In this document: piece by piece, positions 12,688-21,665 of the stretch
How positions within the stretch are numbered: position 1 is the stretch's first letter
How the letters are laid out: every line of letters starts with the position of its first letter
Assembly (NCBI RefSeq): GCF_030408595.1
Contig: NZ_CP047080.1
Span: 361,831-425,830, forward strand
DNA length: 64,000 nt
Direction: 5' to 3'
Source: Corynebacterium canis
GTDB lineage: Bacteria > Actinomycetota > Actinomycetes > Mycobacteriales > Mycobacteriaceae
Made by a program: the position numbers and the translations under genes
Notes under the pieces: model-generated
The model's database searches: none
What the model was told of the DNA's origin: nothing
Seen by the model: the letters and a program-made list of their open reading frames with translations, nothing else

Positions 12688-14061
12688 TTAATCCTCTAGT
12701 TCAGCAGCGGCGGTGGGGTGTTGTTGTAGCCATTGCTGCTGTCGTTTGAGAAACCACGGCGGGGCCTCGTGGAGGTACGCGCCGATGATTTTCCAAAGGG
12801 GTACGGTGGCGCCGATCGGTTCGCCGAGCACGTTTAGTGGCAGTGGGATTCGCAGGACCATGACGCCGTCGACGGAATCGAATAGCGCGTATTCATCGTC
12901 GGTGTGAACGACGTAGTAGTGCTTATCGGTAAGCCGTTTGGGGATATTGATGTAGTACCCCGCGAGCGCGAAACGTGGTCTGGACGAGGGTTTGATGTAC
13001 AGCATTGCTGGATCCTGGTCGAGGCCATCTGCAGCGCTGGGGGACTCGCTCGAACGGGCCTGCCGGTATTTTTCAATCTCTGCAGTCAATTGCTCCTGGG
13101 TGATGGGCTCGCCGCTACTAGGGCGGTGTTCGATGCTGTCCCAGGCCTGTTTCGGGGTCATACCCCCGAGTGCTTGATGCCTCCGCTTGTTGTTGTAGTA
13201 CTCCCGGTATTCACTGAGCAATTCCTTCAATTTGGCCTCAGTACTGGGCTTGTGCGCATCAAGGAACTTCACCAAGGTTTGATGGGAGCGTTCGTTTTTG
13301 CCTTGGGTTTGGGGATGATCCGCCCGGCCAGTAATGGCCTCACAACCCTTGACGGCAAGAAACCGATGCAGCGCAGTGATCCGGCCCCGGCGAATCTGAT
13401 TAAACGCGCCACCATTATCGCTCAGCAATTGGCGCGGTACCCCATAGACACGGATCGCGTTAACTACACAGTTCAACGCATCTGCCCCATTTTCCGGCTT
13501 GGTGCCATACGTAGTACCCACATCAAATCGGGTTGCATCATCGATGAGCTGGTAAATCGTGATCACAGTGCCCGCCGGAGTAGCGAGCCGATAGGAAAAC
13601 GCATCCAGCTGCCACAACTCCATGGCACAGGATCGCTCGAAGCGCACTATCGATGAGCGAGGCCGCTTCCGGGGATTCTTCGCGACCACACCCGCAGCAG
13701 CCAGAATCCGAGCAATCGTCGACACCGAAGGAATCGGCTGCACCACATTCGGCTGATCAATCAACGCATACCAAATGGATCGCGGCCCATTATCCCAACC
13801 AAATTGGCCAAGCCGCTCCCGCATCGCAAGCACCATCGACACCGTAGCCTCATCATAGGTAGTCGCAGGCTTATGCGGCGCACTCGACCGCGGATGCAGC
13901 GCCCCAAATCCTTCCTGCTCAAAACGCTTTTTGATCGCATAATACGTTTTCCGGCTAATGCCATGAACCGCACAAAACTCCGTAATACTCATGCCGTTCG
14001 CGGCACACGGATCAAATTCAACAATTAAACGCCGCACATTCGGCGAAAGAGGACGAACCAT
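12688..14061 (-). CDS. IS481-family DDE transposase
   Basis: Transposase of 457 aa that would catalyse movement of the surrounding element. An N-terminal helix-turn-helix region (residues about 1-60, with SITEFCAVHGISRKTYYAIK) is followed by an RNase H-fold integrase core. The catalytic triad is readable as D153 (WQLDAF), D215 (LLSDNG) and E257 (GKNERSH). A C-terminal extension of about 150 residues (Trp/Gln-rich end) follows. The length and the intact triad suggest a functional enzyme. Its ATG at 14061 lies about 36 bp from the innermost decayed 24-bp box, so transposase binding to the right-end array could repress its own promoter (inference). Confidence 0.95.
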   Translation of the reverse strand: MVRPLSPNVRRLIVEFDPCAANGMSITEFCAVHGISRKTYYAIKKRFEQEGFGALHPRSSAPHKPATTYDEATVSMVLAMRERLGQFGWDNGPRSIWYALIDQPNVVQPIPSVSTIARILAAAGVVAKNPRKRPRSSIVRFERSCAMELWQLDAFSYRLATPAGTVITIYQLIDDATRFDVGTTYGTKPENGADALNCVVNAIRVYGVPRQLLSDNGGAFNQIRRGRITALHRFLAVKGCEAITGRADHPQTQGKNERSHQTLVKFLDAHKPSTEAKLKELLSEYREYYNNKRRHQALGGMTPKQAWDSIEHRPSSGEPITQEQLTAEIEKYRQARSSESPSAADGLDQDPAMLYIKPSSRPRFALAGYYINIPKRLTDKHYYVVHTDDEYALFDSVDGVMVLRIPLPLNVLGEPIGATVPLWKIIGAYLHEAPPWFLKRQQQWLQQHPTAAAELED

Positions 14062-14096
14062 GCACCTAATTGAAAACGAACACCACCAAAATCGTT

Positions 14097-14200
14097 TCCA
14101 CGGTCATGAGACTCGTTGCATCCAAGGCCATGAGACAGACTGTTACCAAGGACATGAGACAGGTTGTCACCAAGGTGATGAAACAGGTTGTTACCAAGGT
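14097..14200 (-). repeat. 24-bp iterated boxes, right IS end
   Basis: ACCAAGGT-type boxes (reverse orientation) start at 14193, 14169, 14145, 14121 and 14097, exactly 24 bp apart and progressively degenerate away from the terminus. The two outermost are perfect. The array lies between the transposase start and the IS end. Confidence 0.85.
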
Positions 14201-14214
14201 CCTGAGAGATGACA

Positions 14215-14307
14215 GGGGTTTTCGGGCCAGATTCGTCCTGAATTTCTTCGTAAGACCCCCGAATGAAGAATAGAAAGACCAGCCCCAGGTCGGCGGTTGC
14301 GCACAAC
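14215..14307. repeat. palindromic repeat copy B, right half
   Basis: Continuation of the repeat interrupted at 12576, beginning with the second copy of the 14-bp target duplication and matching the right half of copy A closely. A C-rich tract and then the rpsL leader follow. Confidence 0.85.
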
Positions 14308-14696
14308 TCATCGGTGACAACCCACTGGCCCCCCGAGCGCTTGCGTCCCAACCTGCCAGACACTCAAGGCGCCCAAACCCCCCAGACGTCCCAACCCCCA
14401 ACCCCCAGACCCCTCGCCCCCCACACAACTAACCCCTTCCCAAGGTAAACATTAGGATTCGCTGTGACCTCGGTCTTCACATCAAGATTTTTGCTTCACA
14501 CACATGTATGTGTAGTCTGATTAGCTAGTCCCACGTCTCCATGGTGGGAGCCCGAATTTCCCCGGTAGGCCAGCGAGAGCGGCTGACTGGGTTTTGCGCG
14601 TTCTGAATGCGGTTCGCGTTCGGGCGTATTCCGAAGACATCGGTCGGTGTTTGTTCCGGCCGGACATACACACCGATCACACAAGAAAGACGGTTC
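14308..14696 (+). promoter_or_regulatory. intergenic region and rpsL promoter/leader
   Basis: The first 140 bases are C-rich and repetitive (CCCAACCCCCA type). A promoter candidate for the rpsL-rpsG unit is TTGCTT (14491-14496), 16 bp, TAGTCT (14513-14518). It overlaps a short palindrome ACACATGTATGTGT. The transcribed leader would be about 170 nt. No gene is seen here. Confidence 0.45.
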
Positions 14697-15068
14697 ATGC
14701 CCACTATTCAGCAGCTGGTCCGAAAGGGCCGCCATGATAAGACCGCTAAGGTGAAGACCGCGGCCCTGAAGGGTTCCCCTCAGCGTCGCGGCGTGTGCAC
14801 CCGTGTGTACACCACCACTCCGAAGAAGCCGAACTCCGCTCTCCGTAAGGTTGCCCGTGTGCGTTTGACCTCCGGCATTGAGGTTTCCGCTTACATTCCG
14901 GGTGAGGGCCACAATTTGCAGGAGCACTCCATGGTGCTGGTGCGCGGTGGCCGTGTGAGGGACCTCCCGGGTGTTCGTTACAAGATCATCCGTGGTTCCT
15001 TGGACACCCAGGGTGTGAAGGATCGTAAGCAGGCTCGTTCCCGCTACGGCGCGAAGAAGGAGAAGTAA
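14697..15068 (+). CDS. rpsL: 30S ribosomal protein S12, with Arg88
   Basis: S12 (123 aa) sits at the decoding centre of the 30S subunit and controls accuracy and streptomycin response. The ATG at 14697 gives the invariant N-terminus [12 protein letters not shown]; an upstream in-frame extension is not supported. The [12 protein letters not shown] loop is wild type at K43. The second loop reads [12 protein letters not shown]: residue 88 (mycobacterial numbering; 87 in E. coli) is Arg, encoded by AGG at 14958-14960, where Lys (AAG) is normal. Other Arg codons in this gene are nearly all CGN, so a single A-to-G change from AAG is the simple explanation. K88R is a known streptomycin-resistance substitution. 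rpsG follows after 3 bp. Confidence 0.99.
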   Translation: MPTIQQLVRKGRHDKTAKVKTAALKGSPQRRGVCTRVYTTTPKKPNSALRKVARVRLTSGIEVSAYIPGEGHNLQEHSMVLVRGGRVRDLPGVRYKIIRGSLDTQGVKDRKQARSRYGAKKEK

Positions 15069-15071
15069 TCA

Positions 15072-15539
15072 ATGCGTAAGGGTCAAGCTCCTAAGCGTCC
15101 CGTTGTGAAGGATCCGGTCTACGGTTCCGAAGTTGTTTCCCAGCTTGTAAACAAGGTGCTGCTGGACGGCAAGAAGTCCGTCGCGGAGCGCATCGTGTAC
15201 AACGCTCTTGAGATTTGCCGTGAGAAGACCGGCACTGATCCGGTGCTCACCCTGGAGAAGGCGCTGGGCAACATTAAGCCTGACCTTGAGGTTCGTTCCC
15301 GCCGCGTTGGTGGCGCAACGTACCAGGTCCCGGTTGAGGTGCGTCCGGGCCGCGCGAATACTCTTGCGCTGCGGTGGTTGGTGAACTTTACTCGCCAGCG
15401 TCGTGAGAACACCATGACTGAGCGTCTTGCCCATGAAATCCTGGACGCTGCGAACGGTTTGGGCGCTTCCGTGAAGCGTCGTGAGGATACCCACAAGATG
15501 GCCGAGGCTAACCGCGCCTTCGCTCATTACCGCTGGTAA
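15072..15539 (+). CDS. rpsG: 30S ribosomal protein S7
   Basis: Complete S7 (155 aa), the primary 16S rRNA 3'-domain assembly protein, starting [11 protein letters not shown] and ending FAHYRW as usual. It is separated from rpsL by 3 bp, so translation is coupled. A 150-bp structured spacer separates it from fusA. Confidence 0.99.
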   Translation: MRKGQAPKRPVVKDPVYGSEVVSQLVNKVLLDGKKSVAERIVYNALEICREKTGTDPVLTLEKALGNIKPDLEVRSRRVGGATYQVPVEVRPGRANTLALRWLVNFTRQRRENTMTERLAHEILDAANGLGASVKRREDTHKMAEANRAFAHYRW

Positions 15540-15555
15540 GTCCCCACACACAAGT

Positions 15556-15632
15556 GCTTTTCGACGGCCCCTCTCGCCCTGTACGCTTGGCAGCTGCAAC
15601 GTTTGCAGTCGTTAGCGGCGGCAGGGGCCCGT
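15556..15632 (+). promoter_or_regulatory. rpsG-fusA intercistronic structured spacer
   Basis: GGCCCCT (from 15566) pairs with AGGGGCC (to about 15629), enclosing a CTGCAA-CGT-TTGCAG hairpin. The left base overlaps GCTTTTCGACGG (15556-15567), a variant of the 13-mer seen at other operon boundaries. There is no T-run; this is probably an mRNA-processing or stability structure. Confidence 0.4.
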
Positions 15633-15689
15633 TGCCTCCTGTAGGCGACGAATCAAGCTAAGAAACACAACATAAGTTAGGGAACAACC

Positions 15690-17816
15690 GTGGCACAAGA
15701 AGTGCTTACAGACCTGAAAAAGGTCCGCAATATCGGCATCATGGCCCACATTGATGCTGGTAAGACCACCACGACTGAGCGCATCCTCTTCTACACCGGC
15801 ATCAACCGTAAGGTCGGTGAAACCCACGACGGTGCATCCACGACTGACTGGATGGAGCAGGAAAAAGAGCGCGGCATCACCATTACTTCCGCCGCCGTGA
15901 CCTGTTTCTGGAAGGGCAACCAGATCAATATCATCGACACCCCCGGGCACGTCGACTTCACCGTTGAGGTGGAGCGCTCCCTGCGTGTGCTCGACGGTGC
16001 GGTCGCCGTGTTCGACGGCAAGGAAGGCGTGGAGCCGCAGTCGGAGCAGGTGTGGCGCCAGGCCGCCAAGTACGATGTCCCGCGCATCTGCTTTGTGAAC
16101 AAGATGGACAAGCTCGGCGCGGACTTCTACTTCACCGTGCAGACCATTATTGATCGCCTCGGTGCTAAGCCGTTGGTGCTGCAGCTGCCCATCGGCGCTG
16201 AGGACGACTTCGACGGCGTCGTTGACCTGGTGGAGATGAAGGCCATCACGTGGCGCGGCAAGGTGGAAACCGGTGCGGAGCCCGTGATCGAGGAAATCCC
16301 GGCCGATCTGCAGGACAAGGCCGACGAGTGGCGCGAGAAGCTGCTCGAGACCGTGGCTGAGTCCGATGAAGAGCTCATGGAGAAGTACTTCGGCGGCGAG
16401 GAACTCACCATTGAGGAGATCAAGGGTGCGATCCGCAAGCTGACCGTGGCTTCCGAGGTGTACCCGGTGTTGTGCGGTACCGCTTACCGTAACAAGGGCG
16501 TACAGCCGCTTCTCGACGCCGTGGTCGACTACCTCCCCAACCCGCTCGACATTGGCGAGGTTGAGGGCCATAAGGTTGGCGACGAATCCGAGAAGATCAC
16601 CCGCAAGCCTTCCGTGGACGAACCGTTCTCGGCACTTGCTTTCAAGATTGCCGTGCACCCGTTCTTCGGCAAGCTCACCTTCGTTCGCGTGTACTCCGGC
16701 ATTGTCGAGCCCGGCGCCCAGGTTTCTAACTCCACCAAGGGGAAGAAAGAGCGCATCGGCAAGCTGTTCCAGATGCACGCCAACAAGGAGAACCCGGTCG
16801 ACGAGGCACGCGCTGGCAATATCTACGCCTTTATCGGCCTGAAGGACACCACCACCGGTGACACCCTTTGCGATGCGAACAACCCGATCATCCTGGAGTC
16901 CATGGACTTCCCGGATCCGGTGATCGAGGTGGCCATCGAGCCGAAGACCAAGTCCGACCAGGAGAAGCTGGGCACCGCGATCCAGAAGCTCGCCGAAGAG
17001 GACCCGACCTTCACCGTGAAGCTGGATGAGGAGACCGGCCAGACCGTTATCGGCGGTATGGGCGAGCTGCACCTCGACGTGCTGGTGGACCGCATGAAGC
17101 GCGAGTTCAAGGTCGAGGCGAACGTGGGTGCCCCGCAGGTGGCGTACCGCGAGACCATCCGCAAGGCTGTGGAAAAGCTCGAGTACACCCACAAGAAGCA
17201 GACCGGTGGTTCCGGTCAGTTCGCACGTGTGATCATCGCCATCGAGCCTTACGCTCCGGCCGTGGAAGAACTGGAAGAGGGCGAGTCCGCCACCTACAAG
17301 TTCGAAAGCGCTGTTACCGGTGGTCGTGTTCCTAAGGAATACATCCCCTCCGTGGACGCCGGTATTCAGGATGCGATGCAGTACGGCTACCTCGCCGGCT
17401 TCCCGCTGGTGAACATCAAGGCCACCCTGCTCGACGGTGCTTACCACGAAGTGGACTCCAGCGAAATGGCCTTCAAGATCGCCGGTACCCAGGCGCTCAA
17501 GGAAGCCGTTGCCAAGGCAAAGCCGGTGCTGCTCGAGCCTGTGATGGCCGTTGAGGTCACCACCCCTGAGGAATACATGGGTGAAGTGATCGGCGACATC
17601 AACGCTCGTCGTGGCCAGGTGCACGCGATGGAAGACCGCGCTGGCGCCAAGCTGGTCAAGGCCAAGGTTCCGCTGTCCCAGATGTTCGGCTATGTTGGCG
17701 ACCTGCGTTCCAAGACCCAGGGCCGCGCCAACTACTCCATGATTTTCGATTCCTACGCGGAGGTGCCCACCAACGTGTCGGCGGAGATCATCGCTCAGCG
17801 CAACGGCACCGCCTAG
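15690..17816 (+). CDS. fusA: Elongation factor G
   Basis: EF-G (708 aa, GTG start) is the GTPase that drives ribosomal translocation. G1 [10 protein letters not shown], switch [10 protein letters not shown] and G4 NKMD are intact in the N-terminal G domain. Domain IV and the C-terminal domain are complete, ending [14 protein letters not shown]. It lies between rpsG and tuf in the standard str order. Confidence 0.99.
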   Translation: MAQEVLTDLKKVRNIGIMAHIDAGKTTTTERILFYTGINRKVGETHDGASTTDWMEQEKERGITITSAAVTCFWKGNQINIIDTPGHVDFTVEVERSLRVLDGAVAVFDGKEGVEPQSEQVWRQAAKYDVPRICFVNKMDKLGADFYFTVQTIIDRLGAKPLVLQLPIGAEDDFDGVVDLVEMKAITWRGKVETGAEPVIEEIPADLQDKADEWREKLLETVAESDEELMEKYFGGEELTIEEIKGAIRKLTVASEVYPVLCGTAYRNKGVQPLLDAVVDYLPNPLDIGEVEGHKVGDESEKITRKPSVDEPFSALAFKIAVHPFFGKLTFVRVYSGIVEPGAQVSNSTKGKKERIGKLFQMHANKENPVDEARAGNIYAFIGLKDTTTGDTLCDANNPIILESMDFPDPVIEVAIEPKTKSDQEKLGTAIQKLAEEDPTFTVKLDEETGQTVIGGMGELHLDVLVDRMKREFKVEANVGAPQVAYRETIRKAVEKLEYTHKKQTGGSGQFARVIIAIEPYAPAVEELEEGESATYKFESAVTGGRVPKEYIPSVDAGIQDAMQYGYLAGFPLVNIKATLLDGAYHEVDSSEMAFKIAGTQALKEAVAKAKPVLLEPVMAVEVTTPEEYMGEVIGDINARRGQVHAMEDRAGAKLVKAKVPLSQMFGYVGDLRSKTQGRANYSMIFDSYAEVPTNVSAEIIAQRNGTA

Positions 17817-17909
17817 CTGAAGCTGGTTGGTTTGTGTGGTGAGGCTGTGAAAGTCCAGTGCCTCACCGCATGCCCCTCACCCCTAAAGGGGCAGACAGGT
17901 TGCGCGTAG

Positions 17910-17960
17910 CGGCCTGCTGGATGCTTTGAATATATGTGCTACAGAGCATCCAGCTGGCCG
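17910..17960 (+). promoter_or_regulatory. long hairpin in the fusA-tuf spacer
   Basis: CGGCC (17910-17914), T, GCTGGATGCT (17916-17925) pair with AGCATCCAGC (17945-17954), T, GGCCG (17956-17960). This is a 15-bp stem with one T-T mismatch and a 19-nt loop. There is no T-run. A smaller GGTGAGGC/GCCTCACC stem lies upstream at about 17838-17867. The structure may be the fusA 3' end or a processing site upstream of the tuf promoter. Confidence 0.6.
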
Positions 17961-17996
17961 TTACCGTGACCGCTGATAGGTTGGGCGCACGAGGGT

Positions 17997-18025
17997 TTGA
18001 AATTCGGCCCTTAGCACCCTAATAT
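17997..18025 (+). promoter_or_regulatory. tuf promoter
   Basis: TTGAAA (17997-18002), a 17-bp spacer and TAATAT (18020-18025) make a near-consensus housekeeping promoter within the 332-bp fusA-tuf gap. EF-Tu would have its own strong promoter and a leader of about 115 nt. Confidence 0.65.
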
Positions 18026-18148
18026 TACGTAACTGGCACAATTGACCCGCCGGACCTGTAATCCTGAGCATTTCGGGGCGAAAGGAAAGGCAATACACCT
18101 ATGTGGCTGCGAGAGTCGTAGCCACCGCGAAGTCCAGGAGGACATACA

Positions 18149-19339
<1,191 letters not shown>

Positions 19340-19358
19340 TACCGGCTGATCTTCACCG

Positions 19359-19398
19359 AACCACCCCACCTTCTTCATCGAAGGCACGGGGTGGTTTT
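19359..19398 (+). terminator. terminator after tuf
   Basis: AACCACCCC (19359-19367) pairs with GGGGTGGTT (19388-19396), with an AAGG/CCTT inner stem and trailing T residues. It lies 20 bp after the tuf stop. Confidence 0.9.
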
Positions 19399-19524
19399 GC
19401 GTATTTAACACGCCAGCTCTGACGGACGCCTTGCGCACCGATCCTGCTACCGCGCCCCGCACCCACGTGTAAATTTAAGGGGGAAACAACCTTTCTGTGG
19501 TCGACACACCCCATAGGAGCCAAC

Positions 19525-20922
19525 ATGGATATGGAAACATGGGAGCCCACGCTCTCCGCAGGTCCGCTCATCGGGATCGCGGCAACGGCGGTTGCGGTCA
19601 TTCTGGTGCTGGTCATTTATTTCCGCCTTCACGCCTTTCTCACCTTGGTGATTGTTTCGGTGTTTACGGCCCTCGCGGCGGGCATCCCGCTGTCCGGCGT
19701 GCCGGAAACGCTGACCAAGGGTTTTGGCACAACGCTTGCGTCGGTGGCGCTGCTTGTTGGCCTAGGTGCGATGATCGGCAGGCTTGTGGAGCATTCGGGC
19801 GGGGCGAAGTCCCTGGCGGAGGCGTTGATCGGCAAGTTCGGGGAGGATAAGGCGCCGCTGGCGTTGGGCGTGGCGTCGTTGATTATGGGCTTCCCGATCT
19901 TTTTTGACGCCGGCTTGATCGTGATGCTCCCCGTGGTGTTTGCGGTCGGCCGCAGGTTGAATGGCCCGTTGCTGGCGTATGGCATCCCGGTCGCGGGCGC
20001 GTTTTCGGTGATGCACGTGTTTCTGCCGCCGCACCCGGGCCCGGTGGCCGCCAGCGAGTTTTTCGGCGCGGATATTGGCCTGATCCTGCTGTTTGGCCTG
20101 CTCATTGCCATTCCCACGTGGTACCTTTCGGGCTACCGGTGGGGCCTTTTCCTGGGCACGCGCTACCACTTTAAGGTTTCGGATTTGCTGCTCGGGCCCG
20201 CACAGGATGATGCGGCATTGAAAAACCCGGCGTCGCCAGGCGTTGTCGTGGGCATTATGGCGATACCGATGGCGCTGATTTTCGGCAACACCGGCTTATC
20301 GACGCTCGCTGCGGCTGGCGTCGTCGATAAGCACGCGGGGTGGGTGCAGCTGCTGGTATTCCTCGGTCAAACCTCAATCGCGCTACTGATTACTACATTG
20401 GTGGCGATGGTGGTGCTGGGCCTGCGGCGCGGCGTGGATAAAGCCAACCTGGAAAAGCTGCTGGATGGCGCGCTCGGGCCGATCTGCTCGGTGGTGCTGA
20501 TTACCGGCGCGGGCGGCATGTTCGGCCAGGTATTGCGCACGAGCGGTATTGGCGACGCGCTCGCGGAATCCATGTCGCACCTTGGCATTCCGGTGATCCT
20601 GGCGTGCTATCTGATCTCGGTGGCGCTGCGCCTTGCCCAAGGCTCCGCGACGGTCGCCCTGACAACCGCGGCGGCATTGATGGCACCGGCTGTAGAGGCC
20701 GGAGGTTACAGTGCCGTGCAATTGGCCCTGATCGTGCTGGCCACCGCCGCGGGCTCCGTGTTTGCCAGCCACGTGAACGATTCCGGATTCTGGCTGGTGG
20801 GGCGCCTCATGGGCATGGACGTGGCCACCACGCTCCGCACTTGGACCATCAACCAGCTCCTGGTGAGCATTATCGGCTTCATCTTTGTGCTGGTGTTCTT
20901 TGGCGTTTCGATGCTGGTGTAG
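19525..20922 (+). CDS. gntP: GntP-family gluconate:proton symporter
   Basis: Polytopic membrane protein (465 aa, about 12 hydrophobic segments) of the GntP/Ion Transporter family, predicted to import gluconate. Family-typical stretches include GFPIFFDAGLIVMLP, LPPHPGPVAASEFF, GSATVALTTAAAL and HVNDSGFWL. The adjacent convergent gene is gluconate kinase, so the pair forms a gluconate uptake-and-phosphorylation module that feeds the pentose phosphate pathway. The start at 19525 is the first of two nearby ATGs (also 19531). I see no obvious GntR-type operator in the 126 bp upstream. Confidence 0.93.
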   Translation: MDMETWEPTLSAGPLIGIAATAVAVILVLVIYFRLHAFLTLVIVSVFTALAAGIPLSGVPETLTKGFGTTLASVALLVGLGAMIGRLVEHSGGAKSLAEALIGKFGEDKAPLALGVASLIMGFPIFFDAGLIVMLPVVFAVGRRLNGPLLAYGIPVAGAFSVMHVFLPPHPGPVAASEFFGADIGLILLFGLLIAIPTWYLSGYRWGLFLGTRYHFKVSDLLLGPAQDDAALKNPASPGVVVGIMAIPMALIFGNTGLSTLAAAGVVDKHAGWVQLLVFLGQTSIALLITTLVAMVVLGLRRGVDKANLEKLLDGALGPICSVVLITGAGGMFGQVLRTSGIGDALAESMSHLGIPVILACYLISVALRLAQGSATVALTTAAALMAPAVEAGGYSAVQLALIVLATAAGSVFASHVNDSGFWLVGRLMGMDVATTLRTWTINQLLVSIIGFIFVLVFFGVSMLV

Positions 20923-20931
20923 GGTCGAGCG

Positions 20932-21438
20932 CTATTGGTTTAGCCAGCGGTGAGCTTGGTGGGCGAGCGCCTCGGGGGAATCCACGACGTCGAGCACAAC
21001 GCCGTATTCGTCTGCGCTGAGTGGTTCTAGGGTGTCGAATTGGGACTGCAAGAGCGATGCCGGCATGAAATGCCCTTTACGAGCGTTTATGCGGCTTAGC
21101 AGGAGGTCAAAATCGCCGTGCAGGTGAATAAACGCCACACCCGGGCATAGGGAGCGGATCAGATCCCGGTACGAGCGGCGCAATGCGCTACATCCGACTA
21201 CCGCGCCGTTCGGCTGTTCGGCAAGCCACGTGCCAATATCCCGCAGCCATGGCCAGCGGTCCTCGTCGGTTAGCGGGATGCCCGCCGCCATCTTTTCAAT
21301 ATTGGCCTGCGGGTGCATATCGTCGCCATCGCGGTAGGGGAGGCCCAGCATCGGCGCGAGCAGCTTGCCAATCGATGTTTTGCCGCAGCCCGAGACGCCC
21401 ATAACTACCACGTGGTGTCCGCTCGCGGGGGTGTTCAT
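20932..21438 (-). CDS. gntK: Gluconokinase
   Basis: Short P-loop kinase (168 aa) of the GntK family that phosphorylates gluconate to 6-phosphogluconate. Walker A is GVSGCGKTS near residue 14. DGDDMHP, the ALRRSYRD block and the GHFMPASLLQSQFDTLE segment are all typical. It converges on gntP, with only 9 bp between the stops. The ATG at 21438 is used; the reading frame stays open to 21501 across a terminator-like hairpin, which argues that the longer version is not the protein. Confidence 0.93.
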   Translation of the reverse strand: MNTPASGHHVVVMGVSGCGKTSIGKLLAPMLGLPYRDGDDMHPQANIEKMAAGIPLTDEDRWPWLRDIGTWLAEQPNGAVVGCSALRRSYRDLIRSLCPGVAFIHLHGDFDLLLSRINARKGHFMPASLLQSQFDTLEPLSADEYGVVLDVVDSPEALAHQAHRWLNQ

Positions 21439-21458
21439 AGGTTCGAGTCTAGTGAAAA

Positions 21459-21529
21459 CAAAAGCCCCTGCGGGGTGTGCGCAGGCGAATGCGTTGTGCA
21501 ACGCTTTGCTATTTCGAGTAGGGCTTTTG
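21459..21529 (-). promoter_or_regulatory. terminator-like inverted repeat in gntK leader
   Basis: CAAAAGCCC (21459-21467) and GGGCTTTTG (21521-21529) are complementary, with GCGTTGTGCAACGC self-complementary inside. On the minus strand the stem is followed by GGGGCTTTTGTTTTC only about 20 bases before the gntK ATG. It could attenuate gntK or insulate it from the iron operon. Confidence 0.4.
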
Positions 21530-21545
21530 CTTGCTTACACGAGGG

Positions 21546-21576
21546 TTGACTTCCGTATTAGGCAAGGCTAACTTTG
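21546..21576 (+). promoter_or_regulatory. iron operon promoter with DtxR box
   Basis: TTGACT (21546-21551), 17 bp, TAACTT (21569-21574) form a good promoter. Overlapping it, 21558-21576 reads TTAGGCAAGGCTAACTTTG, matching the 19-bp DtxR consensus (TWAGGTTAGSCTAACCTWA) at about 15 positions. Binding of DtxR-Fe would occlude the -10 region, as at classical DtxR-repressed promoters. Confidence 0.75.
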
Positions 21577-21665
21577 TACTTCAACGGCTTGAATAAAACA
21601 GTTCAGAGCCGTCCATCCGCTACAAATGCGTTCCGCTTGTGCGCACGCATAACCCCCAAAAACCC

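Larger units (their letters stand above)
12577..14214 (-). mobile_element. IS481-family insertion sequence (1638 bp)
   Basis: The element is bounded by a perfect 14-bp target duplication, GGGGTTTTCGGGCC at 12563-12576 and 14215-14228. Its ends begin TGT and finish ACA, with imperfect terminal repeats that share TCTC and GACCTTGGTAAC. Each end carries an array of ACCTTGGTRAC boxes spaced exactly 24 bp apart: 12591, 12615, 12639 and 12663 on the left; 14193, 14169, 14145, 14121 and a decayed 14097 in opposite orientation on the right. The first box is 14 bp from its terminus at both ends. One transposase gene on the minus strand fills the interior. The insertion split palindromic repeat copy B at its centre. 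Confidence 0.93.
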
